Source: Solimicrobium silvestre (GTDB lineage Bacteria > Pseudomonadota > Gammaproteobacteria > Burkholderiales > Burkholderiaceae_D). From it: a stretch of DNA of 64,000 bases. A program made the position numbers and the translations under genes. The first letter of the stretch is position 1, and each line of letters opens with the position of its first letter. Location of the stretch: contig NZ_PUGF01000003.1 in assembly GCF_002976435.1 (NCBI RefSeq), positions 186,001-250,000 on the forward strand. Reading direction: 5' to 3'. Shown piece by piece: positions 41,880 through 50,701 of the stretch. Under the pieces are notes generated by a model that was not told the origin of the DNA, ran no database searches, and saw nothing but the letters and a program-made list of their open reading frames with translations.

Positions 41880-44093
41880 TCATTCAAAATCTGAGGAGCT
41901 TGCCGTCACCTTGGCCCGTGCCGTGTGCAATTTTTTGTAGCTATCGATCAGGCGCTGGTGTCTATCAAGCCCCTCCAGTTTCATACTCGTTGGCGTTAAG
42001 CCGAAGAAGCGCACGCTGCCGTCCACTGACCCCAACACGGCGTCCATCCGAGGATTACCAAACATCCGGCGGAAATTGACCACGAAATCGTCCAGTTCCA
42101 GGTCGTCATCCAGCAGCACCTCCAGCACCACATTCAAGGCCTGATAAAACAATCCTCGCTCGACCGTGTTGTCGTTGTACTGCAGGAAGGTTCCCACAAG
42201 TTCATGCGCGTCCTCAAATTGCTCCAAGGCGAGTTGAATCAGCAGCTTTAACTCCAGCACGGTGAGCTGACCCCACACCGTATTCTCGTCAAATTCGATA
42301 CCGATCAATGTAGCGACGTCGCTATAATCGTCTAGCTCATTGTTCTCTAAACGGTCTAGCAGCGCTTCGAGGCTGGCATCGTTCAGCTGATGCAAATTCA
42401 AAATATCGGTGCGGAACAACAAGGCTTTGTTGGTGTTATCCCAGATCAAATCTTCTGCCGGATACACTTCCGAATAACCCGGCACCAAAATTCGGCAAGC
42501 GGTCGCGCCTAATTGGTCATACACCGCCATGTAGACCTCTTTGCCCATGGCTTCGAGTATGCCGAACAAGGTCGCGGCTTCCTCTGCATTCGAGTTTTCG
42601 CCTTGACCCGAGAAATCCCATTCAACAAAATCGTAATCAGCCTTGGCACTGAAAAAGCGCCACGATACGACACCGCTGGAATCGATAAAGTGTTCGACAA
42701 AATTATTGGGTTCAGTCACGGCGTTACTGACAAAAGTGGGCTGAGGTAAATCGTTCAAGCCTTCAAAACTGCGCCCCTGCAGCAATTCCGTCAGACTACG
42801 TTCCAGCGCGACCTCTAAGCTTGGGTGCGCGCCGAACGAGGCAAACACACCGCCGGTGCGCGGGTTCATTAAGGTGACGCACATCACTGGGTATTGCCCA
42901 CCGAGCGACGCATCCTTCACCAGCACCGGAAATCCCTGTTCTTCCAAGCTCTGAATGCCGGCCAAAATGCCAGGGAATTTTTCCAGTACTTCTTGTGGCA
43001 CATCAGGCAAGGCAATTTCACCTTCCAGAATTTCACGTTTGACCGCCCGTTCGAAAATTTCGGACAGGCATTGCACCTGTGCTTCGGCCAGCGTATTACC
43101 GGCACTCATGCCATTGCTGACGAAAAGGTTTTCGATCAGGTTGGATGGAAAGTACACCACTTCGCTATCCGATTGCCGCACATAGGGCAGTGAACAAATA
43201 CCGCGCGCTGCATTACCGGAATTGGTGTCGATCAGGTGCGAACCACGTAACTCGCCGTCGGGATTGTAAATGTCCAGACAGTATTCATCCAGAATTTCAG
43301 CCGGTAGCGCATCTTTTTTGCCAGGCTTAAACCAGCGCTCGTTCGGATAATGAACGAACGCCGCGTTAGCGATGTCTTCGCCCCAGAACGAGCCAGCATA
43401 AAAATGGTTGCAACTCAGTCGCTCGATATATTCTCCCAATGCCGATGCCAAGGCGCTTTCTTTAGTCGCGCCCTTGCCATTGGTAAAACACATTGGCGAG
43501 TGGGCATCCCGGATATGCAGCGACCAGACATTCGGAATAATATTGCGCCACGAAGCAATTTCAATCTTGATGCCCAAGCCCGCCAATAAGGCAGACATAT
43601 TGGCAATGGTTTGCTCCAAAGGCAGATCTTTGCCTGCAATATAAGTGGCGGCATCGGCAGTTGAACTTAAGGTCAGCAAGGCCTGCGCATCGGCATCTAA
43701 ATTCTCAACCTCTTCAATCACAAACTCCGGCCCGGCTTGCACCACTTTTTTTACCGTGCAGCGGTCGATGGAGCGCAAAATACCTTGGCGGTCTTTGGCG
43801 GAGATATCCGCCGGTAATTCGACCTGAATCTTGAAAATCTGCTGATAACGGTTTTCCGGATCAACAATATTGTTCTGGGATAGCCGGATATTTTCGGTGG
43901 AGATATTGCGCGTATCGCAATACAACTTCACAAAATAAGCAGCACACAAGGCAGATGATGCTAGAAAGTAATCGAAAGGCCCAGGCGCTGAGCCGTCGCC
44001 TTTATAACGGATAGGTTGGTCGGCTATCACCGTGAAATCATCGAATTTGGCTTCAATACGAAGCTTATCGAGAAAGTTGACTTTAATTTCCAT
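41880..44093 (-). CDS. ycaO: OsmC-YcaO fusion protein
   Basis: This 737-residue protein has an N-terminal OsmC-like domain (about 1-150: IRYKGDGSAPGPFDYFLASSALCAAYFVKLYC). A YcaO domain (about 160-585) follows, with the ATP-binding pattern ESALASALGEYIERLSCNHFY, AEAQVQCLSEIFERAVKREI and LEVALERSLTELLQGR. A C-terminal helical region of about 150 residues completes it. YcaO enzymes phosphorylate backbone amides; this non-cyclodehydratase type is linked in E. coli to ribosomal protein S12 beta-methylthiolation. No precursor peptide gene is nearby, so peptide-natural-product synthesis is unlikely. Confidence 0.9.
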   Translation of the reverse strand: MEIKVNFLDKLRIEAKFDDFTVIADQPIRYKGDGSAPGPFDYFLASSALCAAYFVKLYCDTRNISTENIRLSQNNIVDPENRYQQIFKIQVELPADISAKDRQGILRSIDRCTVKKVVQAGPEFVIEEVENLDADAQALLTLSSTADAATYIAGKDLPLEQTIANMSALLAGLGIKIEIASWRNIIPNVWSLHIRDAHSPMCFTNGKGATKESALASALGEYIERLSCNHFYAGSFWGEDIANAAFVHYPNERWFKPGKKDALPAEILDEYCLDIYNPDGELRGSHLIDTNSGNAARGICSLPYVRQSDSEVVYFPSNLIENLFVSNGMSAGNTLAEAQVQCLSEIFERAVKREILEGEIALPDVPQEVLEKFPGILAGIQSLEEQGFPVLVKDASLGGQYPVMCVTLMNPRTGGVFASFGAHPSLEVALERSLTELLQGRSFEGLNDLPQPTFVSNAVTEPNNFVEHFIDSSGVVSWRFFSAKADYDFVEWDFSGQGENSNAEEAATLFGILEAMGKEVYMAVYDQLGATACRILVPGYSEVYPAEDLIWDNTNKALLFRTDILNLHQLNDASLEALLDRLENNELDDYSDVATLIGIEFDENTVWGQLTVLELKLLIQLALEQFEDAHELVGTFLQYNDNTVERGLFYQALNVVLEVLLDDDLELDDFVVNFRRMFGNPRMDAVLGSVDGSVRFFGLTPTSMKLEGLDRHQRLIDSYKKLHTARAKVTASSSDFE

Positions 44094-44540
44094 GAGGGAA
44101 TTCCAAAATAGTGCTCAAAATGATTAGCTTGTGCCTCGGTGCAGTCGTCGTTGCACATAAAACATGACACCCAAATGGGTACGATCACGGCCGTTGGCTA
44201 CCGATGGTCAAGCGTGGGTATGCGTTTCTGAATGACACTAATGTGTCGAGATCGTGTACAAACTCCAGATCCGACAATTTTAATCTAAACGCCTTCAAAC
44301 TGCGAAATATACACTCATGAGTGGCCCCAGTTTGATCTGATTTTTAATTTCTCGATGTATCGATTTTTTCAGCTCATCTGTCGCCCGCACTCGCAAGTAC
44401 GGCACAATCTCCACTTCCACTCCTGCGATCATTACATCAGAATTGGCTGACACATTCATCATGAGCCCCATATCTGGTGACCTTAAGATCATTATTCTCC
44501 GTAAAGGGCATCACATCACCCCAAACCTAACTCTGAAAAT
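44094..44540. other. Mostly non-coding gap with weak ORF and repeat
   Basis: A 65-codon minus-strand frame (44295-44492) has no recognised family and a weak start; I do not call it a gene. The stretch 44488-44533 (ATCATTATTCTCCG and onwards) repeats the region around the fic start at 31070-31115, including the CACCCCAAACCT-like end. It is probably the 5' remnant of another fic-like or mobile unit. Confidence 0.4.
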
Positions 44541-45047
44541 TCAGAATACCGAAAACATAGAAAGCCTTGGGATTTCATTTAAATCGCTCAAAGAAATTGC
44601 ACCAACCAGATATTCGTCCGAAACGACTAATTTGTTTCGTAGGTAGTTGATGGGCAAGGTTGATACGTCTTTTTCGAGCACATTGAAGATTAATCGAACG
44701 GAACCTTCTTCGATTTTTACGAAGGACAATTCCATATCGCCAGTCAATTTCTGAAGTAACTCTAATACGGTATTTATTTTGTCCGAATTCCAGTCTTTGA
44801 TTTCGCCATCGAAAATAAGGGCAAATTGAATTCGTTTTGATTGGACTGCCGCAGTATCCACCTTGTCTTTGGCAGGAATCAGCTCAGGTATTAGAGTGAT
44901 TGTCCCGTCAGAATCAGAATTGGAGTTAATATTGATAATGATCGGAGCGTTATTGTCCCCTCCAATGGAAACGCTACCGTTATTTGCAGAGACGGAATTT
45001 CGAACGAAAATATTAATCAGCCACTTAAATATTGCAGAATCGTCCAA
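44541..45047 (-). CDS. Orphan effector-associated-domain-like protein
   Basis: This 168-residue protein has a low-complexity linker NNGSVSIGGDNNAPIIININ. It is followed by VLELLQKLTGDMELSFVKIEEGSVRLIFNV, a strand-helix pattern I recognise from small adaptor domains of bacterial conflict systems (effector-associated domains beside NACHT, TIR or trypsin modules). No effector partner is encoded next to it, and the N-terminus (DDSAIFKWLINIFVRNS) is short and hydrophobic. It may be the surviving adaptor of a lost system or work with the SIR2-HerA pair nearby. No family name is certain. Confidence 0.5.
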   Translation of the reverse strand: MDDSAIFKWLINIFVRNSVSANNGSVSIGGDNNAPIIININSNSDSDGTITLIPELIPAKDKVDTAAVQSKRIQFALIFDGEIKDWNSDKINTVLELLQKLTGDMELSFVKIEEGSVRLIFNVLEKDVSTLPINYLRNKLVVSDEYLVGAISLSDLNEIPRLSMFSVF

Positions 45048-45649
45048 AGCGCAATTGCATCATTTTCTCCATCAATCTAATGGGCGTCAGTTTTCGGGAC
45101 TAACACCATACACTTTAAATGCCGAATTAACTCTCAGAAAACACAGGGCTCCACGCAACAATCGGCATTGCTCTGCGATTTATCTATTTCGTCAATAACC
45201 AAGATTTCCCTGAATCTGATTACAAATGCCGCAGTTCGCCAGCTTCGTTTATCAGACGTTCTCCGCGCACTTTTTCAACTTCTCGGACCAACCACATCCA
45301 ATTGTCCTGTGCTACACCGTTCTCGTTGCGAAGGAGAGTATCGATATCTTCTTTGGTATGCCCACGGAGCATAGCCGCGACTTTTCGGAAATCATGTAAG
45401 TTGGCTGGTTCGGAAAGCACTCGGTCAATTAAACTTGCATGAATTGATCGATGTAGCGGGTTGCTCTATCGCACTTGTGATGCCATTGAGAAAATGATGA
45501 TTCGAATGGGCTACTCCAATGAAGAGCTATCTATGATAGCGAATTGCCGCGCATTGATAATAAATACGAAGCGCGCGACAAAAGAAGCGGGCAAAGAAGA
45601 TGAAATCGCCCATTGGATCCGTTAAGAATTTAATTTTTACGTCGACTTG
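45048..45649. other. Stretch with gene remnants only
   Basis: A minus-strand frame at 45220-45420 (GTG start, 66 residues, FRKVAAMLRGHTKEDIDTLL) stays open upstream to about 45470 without an ATG. A plus-strand frame at 45494-45625 encodes 43 residues. Neither has a convincing ribosome site or known family. Both look like fragments of lost genes. Confidence 0.35.
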
Positions 45650-46012
45650 TTATGGTTGCTCAACATAACCAGAATCTATCAATTGCGGCGGAAGATGGTC
45701 GTGAGGGAAATCCTCAACAATGAACGATTTTAATTCTCTCCCTCCGCCTTCTGGCCGCGGCGTAATATCGAGCAACTCCGTACCGGTATCAACTACCGAG
45801 TGTAAAGCAAACACACATTGTGCAGTAATAAGCCAGCCCAGCACCGCATGATGATTTGGATGACTAGCGATCCAATCGGCGACGTTATCATGACACTCTC
45901 GTTCGCGATAATGGGAGCAAATATCATCTGACGCGAGTACGATTTTTCGTACATTTCCGTTGTCAATTGCGTGGCGAATTTTTTTCAATAAAACGCTATT
46001 AGCGATTTTCAT
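45650..46012 (-). CDS. Hypothetical protein (120 residues)
   Basis: This is a small soluble protein with an N-terminal basic helix (SVLLKKIRHAIDNGNVRKIV), several His and Cys residues in the middle (CSHYRERECHDN, HPNHHAV) and an acidic C-terminus. I recognise no family. It follows the membrane-protein gene on the SIR2-HerA strand after 49 bases, so it may belong to the same transcription unit. The clustered Cys/His residues could bind a metal, but the spacing is not a known finger. Confidence 0.5.
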   Translation of the reverse strand: MKIANSVLLKKIRHAIDNGNVRKIVLASDDICSHYRERECHDNVADWIASHPNHHAVLGWLITAQCVFALHSVVDTGTELLDITPRPEGGGRELKSFIVEDFPHDHLPPQLIDSGYVEQP

Positions 46013-46061
46013 TTTTAAATTTGAAATAGATTTTGTATCTGTTGATTAGTTATGGACTATT

Positions 46062-46478
46062 TTAAATTTTAAAATTCAGAATCGACACATACAAATACCA
46101 ACGTCCATAAAAAGCGGGCAAAAATGCGATTGACCCAAGTGTTGCACAGCCAATCAAAAGCGGGAGAAAATCAAATGGCCGTTTAACAAAATGCTCGAAG
46201 AAAATTTTTTTTTCAAGAGTCTTTGCGGCCTCGGTGCTCTGACTACGAAGTCGGTTTATGAATGGGGGGAAAGCGCTAAGTCCGAAAAAATATGACCATG
46301 TAAGCAATATCGAAGAGATTAACGCACAAGTATGTCTGTATTCCCCTGTTCCGAGGCAAGCCAAAAAAAGCAAAAATGAGGCAGTTCCCCAGGTATTTAA
46401 AAACCACCACCAGACTCCAAATTCTTTATCTATTTGTTCGTGCTTGCCGATTTTCGGCGGATTTTTTGGGATTTCCAT
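46062..46478 (-). CDS. Small membrane protein next to SIR2-HerA
   Basis: This 138-residue protein has about four hydrophobic helices (27-43, 49-66, 68-76 merging into a loop, and 103-133), with a charged cytoplasmic-looking loop RLRSQSTEAAKTLEKK. It has no recognised family. It starts 78 bases after the herA stop on the same strand. Membrane proteins often accompany NAD-depleting or nuclease defence modules, but SIR2-HerA is known to work as a two-gene system, so the link is unproven. Confidence 0.55.
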   Translation of the reverse strand: MEIPKNPPKIGKHEQIDKEFGVWWWFLNTWGTASFLLFLACLGTGEYRHTCALISSILLTWSYFFGLSAFPPFINRLRSQSTEAAKTLEKKIFFEHFVKRPFDFLPLLIGCATLGSIAFLPAFYGRWYLYVSILNFKI

Positions 46479-46555
46479 AAGCAGTATTAAATAAGGTTGT
46501 CATCCAGCGTGAGTTATTAAATGCGCGTATTGTCTTGCTTCGTCAGTACCCACGT

Positions 46556-48301
46556 TCAACGCACTTGCCGTCGGAGCGCTTCTACTGCTTTGGGAATTGC
46601 ATCGACCTTTGGCACCTGATTTGCCCAGTCAGTCCAAAACTGCCTAGTAGCACTAGCAGGTTCAATTTTCGGTCTGTCCAATTTAATCCTCGTCGGAAGC
46701 AAGATAGAGTCGCCAAGCAGCAGCGCCTCACCAAGATCAAGCAAAGGAAGTATGTCTGTGATACCGGCCATTGATTCAGGCATCAATCGTTTTACAACAC
46801 TTTGATCTTGATCATTAGTGAGTCTCAAGACAAGAAAATTATTGCATTGACTTAAAATTGTGCGACTCACATCGGATGGTCGCTGACTTACGACTAAAAG
46901 TGAAACCCCATATTTACGTCCTTCCTTTGCGATCCGCTCAAACGATTCAAGTGCGCGCTTTTCTGCCGCCTCAGCAGAATCTCGCACCGGCAAATATAAA
47001 TGTGCTTCGTCACACACAATTGTAAGGGGATGCCGTGATTCCTTATCCATCCAAAATTGAATGCTGTATAACAACCTCGCAAGAACGCCAGTAACTATCG
47101 GCAAAACGTCCGATGGAACCTCAGAAAAATCAATGATTTTTATACCGCGTTGTGTGTCAGATACGGCAAAAAGACTACCTAGCATTTTTTGGAGCCAATC
47201 ATAATCATTACACATTGCTGGAGGCTGAAACATAAACCCACATCGTCTATCATCAGTCTTCGCCTTCATACGAATAATGAATCGACTGAGTTTTCCATTC
47301 CAATCGCCCTTGATATCCTTGTCGTTTGCGCCCTTCTTTGTACCAGTATCATCCTCGTTCAACAAAGCTTGAAGGGATTTAATGGGATATGGAATCGGTG
47401 AATCGACGGTAAAGGTTGCAAGAACATCTTCCTTCTTTGATTCCTTTAGCACTTGCTCTTTCAATGAACGAACATGTTCGGTAAATCGAGCCGCTTGATT
47501 CGGGGCATTGTCATCACTCCGGTCCAAAATTAGCGCTAACATTTCTTCTCGATTGAGTAACCAATAAGGCAAAAATAAACAGCCATCATCGGGCTTGTCC
47601 AAATCGCCAGGTCCTGCAATACGGTACTGCTGCGCAATTGCATTGGGTCCTTGACACAAGGTCGAATACTCTCCATGCATGTCAAGCACAATCAAATTCG
47701 CAGACTTCAAGGCCGCAGCACGCTCTAGCATTAGCGCAACTGCCCAACTTTTACCTGATCCGGTACTTCCCAATATTGCAGCGTGTCGTTGAAAAAATTT
47801 ATCCCCGTTCGCTACTGCAATAGCTGTTTGATCGGCCATAAAATGACCAAGTGTTAGACGCTCCCCTTCTTTCACGTTCATGGATAACAAGTTCATGAAT
47901 TGCTGAAGGTTCTTGCTATTAACATGGAAGCAGTCGCGATCAACTTGCGGAAAACAATCTGCTCCGCGCTTGAAGGTATTTGAAAAACTTCCGTCTACTG
48001 TTCGATAGGTTCCGATAAGAACAGTCTTGATGAAATCCTCTTGACTCTCGCCGACAGGAATTACACCTTCTTCTGTTGGCTCATCAACAAGCAGCTTCTC
48101 GCTTACAGATCTGGTCGCCCTCTCAACGATTCCAATTAGGAATTCGGCAGCGGTACGTCCCTGTATAGCAATAAGGTTACCAACTGCAATGGTGGTCATG
48201 TGTTGATGATTTTCAACTGAAATCAACACACGACTTGTATCGACCGCAGCAACTCGCCCGAGTCGGTCACTGTCTTGAAATTGCAATGCCGCGTTAGTCA
48301 T
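46556..48301 (-). CDS. herA: HerA-type ATPase of a SIR2-HerA defence system
   Basis: This 581-residue HerA/FtsK-superfamily translocase has an N-terminal HAS-barrel-like region (about 10-60: RVAAVDTSRVLISVENHQ). Walker A GSTGSGKS lies at 178-185, Walker B LTIVCDEAHLYLP in the second half, and the sensor/arginine-finger region VVSQRPSDVSRTILSQCN near the end. HerA forms hexamers. In SIR2-HerA it assembles with the NADase to cut DNA and deplete NAD on phage infection. The ATG overlaps the SIR2 gene stop (ATGA). Confidence 0.93.
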   Translation of the reverse strand: MTNAALQFQDSDRLGRVAAVDTSRVLISVENHQHMTTIAVGNLIAIQGRTAAEFLIGIVERATRSVSEKLLVDEPTEEGVIPVGESQEDFIKTVLIGTYRTVDGSFSNTFKRGADCFPQVDRDCFHVNSKNLQQFMNLLSMNVKEGERLTLGHFMADQTAIAVANGDKFFQRHAAILGSTGSGKSWAVALMLERAAALKSANLIVLDMHGEYSTLCQGPNAIAQQYRIAGPGDLDKPDDGCLFLPYWLLNREEMLALILDRSDDNAPNQAARFTEHVRSLKEQVLKESKKEDVLATFTVDSPIPYPIKSLQALLNEDDTGTKKGANDKDIKGDWNGKLSRFIIRMKAKTDDRRCGFMFQPPAMCNDYDWLQKMLGSLFAVSDTQRGIKIIDFSEVPSDVLPIVTGVLARLLYSIQFWMDKESRHPLTIVCDEAHLYLPVRDSAEAAEKRALESFERIAKEGRKYGVSLLVVSQRPSDVSRTILSQCNNFLVLRLTNDQDQSVVKRLMPESMAGITDILPLLDLGEALLLGDSILLPTRIKLDRPKIEPASATRQFWTDWANQVPKVDAIPKAVEALRRQVR

Positions 48302-49359
48302 ATCGTCAAAACTCCTTTAACAAAATTTTCCACATCCCACCATTGCATATTTGGGATAAGCGTTTCAGTCGTACCACGAACTACTATAGTTCCTGGGCTA
48401 GCGGCATCCGCACAGCTAACAAGAGCGATGCAGTTTGATGATTGAACGACGATGGCCCGCGCAGTCGTCGATAAATCGCGGGTAAGCAATAGTGCTTTTG
48501 TCCCGCCTTTTAGTTTGGGGGACAGGTGAGTTTGTAGGTGGTCATCATTGAAGCCGTAACCTATGCACAGAATCGAGGAGGCACTGTCAATCGCCGCATT
48601 CCCACGTTCACGATGCGCATCAAATGGCTGCCCATAACCTTTTTTGTACTTGCCAGCACCGGGTGTGATAATTAGTGGATCAGATGGGAATGCCATGCTG
48701 CATGTCATTGGTGTATCGCCTGCCATAAACCAATCTAGACTCCCATGCGGTTTGAACAGCTTGACGTGATTTCTGTATAGAAGCCTAACAGTTCCTTTGT
48801 TTCCGTTGGATAAGCTTTTGACCATTAGCTTGTCGCTCAAGTCAGGATCATGCTTTCCCCAGTACCGTCCAACCATCATCGAATCTACCCCCCAACCTTC
48901 AGACTCTGCAGCAAACTCAATCAACCGATCGTAGTTGGTAGTGATGATATGTGCGATTTTGGGATTTGCCGCTGAAATATGAGGAAATAGATTCGCAATT
49001 TTTAACTTTCGAGTCCCGTTCATACAGGCAGTCATTACTTCTTGCTCTTTTAAAAGCACGAATGCAGCGGTAATCTTGATCACGACCGATTCAATATTGT
49101 CTGTTGGCGCATGCTTGAGCAGTGCACCTTCCAAACCATCGGACGTTAAGCACGCTTCAATTGCTGTCCATGTTGATTTATCTGCGTCAGGAATAGCGGA
49201 TGGAACTTTCGACGCCAACTCTGTCGCAAGCGCCCCCATTCCTGGCAAACCCTCTGCGCACGACAATCCCGAACCAACGATAGTCACCAAACCGTCAGAA
49301 AAAATTGCCTGGAGTTCTTTTTTTAGCGCGTCTTGTGCTGAGGCCGTTATGGTATCCAT
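48298..49359 (-). CDS. SIR2-like NADase of a SIR2-HerA defence system
   Basis: This 353-residue SIR2-fold protein has VTIVGSGLSCAEGLPGM (NAD-binding loop, about 25-41), IITTNYDRLIEFA (the Asn-Asp pair), KPHGSLDWF (catalytic His) and IGYGFNDDHLQ near the C-terminus. This is the defence-type SIR2 pattern, which cleaves NAD instead of deacetylating proteins. The gene precedes herA with a four-base overlap, the same order as in described SIR2-HerA systems. Confidence 0.92.
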   Translation of the reverse strand: MDTITASAQDALKKELQAIFSDGLVTIVGSGLSCAEGLPGMGALATELASKVPSAIPDADKSTWTAIEACLTSDGLEGALLKHAPTDNIESVVIKITAAFVLLKEQEVMTACMNGTRKLKIANLFPHISAANPKIAHIITTNYDRLIEFAAESEGWGVDSMMVGRYWGKHDPDLSDKLMVKSLSNGNKGTVRLLYRNHVKLFKPHGSLDWFMAGDTPMTCSMAFPSDPLIITPGAGKYKKGYGQPFDAHRERGNAAIDSASSILCIGYGFNDDHLQTHLSPKLKGGTKALLLTRDLSTTARAIVVQSSNCIALVSCADAASPGTIVVRGTTETLIPNMQWWDVENFVKGVLTI

Positions 49360-49633
49360 CTTGTCAGTGTTGTCTTCAGGTAATCAAACAGTATATAGGC
49401 CGATTCAAATAAATCTTCGGCCTATGGAGTTAGGATTGATTTGACAATTATTTATAGAGCATCGTCAAAATGCTCTTACTCTACATCAGAAGGCATTTAA
49501 TGCTGTCGAAATAATTATGAAAATAGCGAACAAATGTAGCTCGAAAGGAAATAAACTATGAAACACAGAAGGTGCGTCAGAAGGGGTCAGGTCTAACATT
49601 CCAACAAATAGCTACTCGCAAATACTCTAGAAC
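49360..49633. other. Promoter-side gap of SIR2-HerA
   Basis: No gene is seen. A hairpin GAGCATcgtcaaAATGCTC lies near 49457-49476. The rest is AT-rich sequence leading into the repeat and terminator beside tRNA-Met. Confidence 0.4.
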
Positions 49634-49675
49634 ACAAAAAACCCGCTTAAGCACAAGGCTAAAAGCGGGTTTTTG
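49634..49675 (-). terminator. tRNA-Met terminator, including attachment-site-like repeat
   Basis: Read on the minus strand, AAAAACCCGCTT and AAGCGGGTTTTTT form a stem around a 15-base loop and end in a T-run, just downstream of tRNA-Met. Bases 49634-49658 are repeated perfectly at 22838-22862. Confidence 0.85.
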
Positions 49676-49705
49676 TAAGTTCCAGGTTGCCCTAAAACTA
49701 AATTT

Positions 49706-49782
49706 TGGTGGTGATAGGTGGATTTGAACCACCGACCCCAGCATTATGAGTGCTGTGCTCTAACCAACTGAGCTATATCACC
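49706..49782 (-). tRNA. tRNA-Met (anticodon CAT)
   Basis: The minus strand reads as a complete 77-base tRNA with encoded CCA: acceptor GGTGATA pairing with TATCACC, D-arm AGCTCAGTTGGTTAGAGC, anticodon loop CTCATAA giving CAT, and T-arm GGTTCAAATCC. The elongator Met identity fits the sequence best. A tRNA-Ile2 with modified CAT cannot be excluded by eye. Its 3' end is the probable integration site of the accessory region to the left. Confidence 0.93.
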
Positions 49783-49863
49783 AGGAAGCACGAGATTATG
49801 ACTTCATGGCTTTAGGCTGTCAAGAAAAAAGTCAGAATTTTCGGTCTATTGTGGTACTTCTGA

Positions 49864-50694
49864 CTAACGGCTAGGCTCACTACCAAATTCGTCCCCTAAT
49901 TCACTGCTGCGCTCGGCTGCGGCTTTCAATGCGGTGACTATTGCATTGGAAACACCACTTTGCTCCATGCTCGTCAAGGCGGCATAGGTGGTGCCGCCTT
50001 TGGATGTGACTCGCTCACGCAATACCGCAGCAGGTTCACTTGATTGAGCCGCTAATTGTGATGCGCCTAAAAAAGTCGCCAAGGCTAATTGGCGGCCTTG
50101 TTCTTGATCTAGCCCCATTTCTTGCGCGGCTTTTTGCATGGCTTCGATGAAATAAAATACATACGCCGGGCCGCTGCCCGAGATGGCAGTTAGCGGGTCT
50201 AGCAGTGCTTCGTTGTCCAGCCAGACTGTGGCGCCAACTGCGCTCATGATGGCATTGGCAATAGTGCGTTGTTCCGCACTGACAACCGGCATGGCGTACA
50301 TGCCGGTAATGCCTTGATTAATCAGGGCGGGCATGTTGGGCATGGTGCGCACTATTTGGGGGTAGCCATTTAACCAACGTGATAAATCTAATGCGCGGAT
50401 TCCGGCGGCAATTGAGATGATTAATTGCCCTTTTAAATAGGGAACCAATTGCTCGGCTACTTCGCGCATTTGCTGTGGCTTTACTGCCAACAATACAACG
50501 TCGCACTCCGCAATTTGTGCATCAATCTGGTTGCTGGTTTTAATGCCAAACCGCTCCGTCAACTGACTTAAACAAACCGGGCTTACATCCACTACGTGAA
50601 TGTCTTCCGGCTGACTTACTGTGCCGCATAGCCCGCCGATTAGTGCGCTGGCCATGTTGCCTCCGCCGACGAAGCTAATTTTTATTGGTTTCAT
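49864..50694 (-). CDS. proC: Pyrroline-5-carboxylate reductase
   Basis: This enzyme of about 276 residues makes the last step of proline synthesis, reducing pyrroline-5-carboxylate with NAD(P)H. It shows the Rossmann opening KISFVGGGNMASALIGGL, VLLAVKPQQM, RTMPNMPALINQGITGM, and the family signature ending in AISGSGPAYVFYFIEAM and RVTSKGGTTYAAL. I start at the ATG at 50694; an ATG at 50709 would overlap the yggS stop. The gene directly follows yggS, a common bacterial pairing. Confidence 0.96.
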   Translation of the reverse strand: MKPIKISFVGGGNMASALIGGLCGTVSQPEDIHVVDVSPVCLSQLTERFGIKTSNQIDAQIAECDVVLLAVKPQQMREVAEQLVPYLKGQLIISIAAGIRALDLSRWLNGYPQIVRTMPNMPALINQGITGMYAMPVVSAEQRTIANAIMSAVGATVWLDNEALLDPLTAISGSGPAYVFYFIEAMQKAAQEMGLDQEQGRQLALATFLGASQLAAQSSEPAAVLRERVTSKGGTTYAALTSMEQSGVSNAIVTALKAAAERSSELGDEFGSEPSR

Positions 50695-50701
50695 TGTCTT
50701 A

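Noticed and set aside
41880-44093. YcaO considered as an azoline-forming RiPP cyclodehydratase
   Set aside because: It is fused to OsmC, there is no precursor peptide or dehydrogenase nearby, and the layout matches the housekeeping OsmC-YcaO type.
45480-45496. ATG at 45480 considered as a gene start
   Set aside because: The frame hits TGA after five codons; only a weak 43-codon frame from 45494 remains.
22838-49658. Search for an integrase or transposase inside the repeat-bounded region
   Set aside because: No tyrosine or serine recombinase, DDE transposase or excisionase frame was recognised, so no mobile-element gene is annotated.
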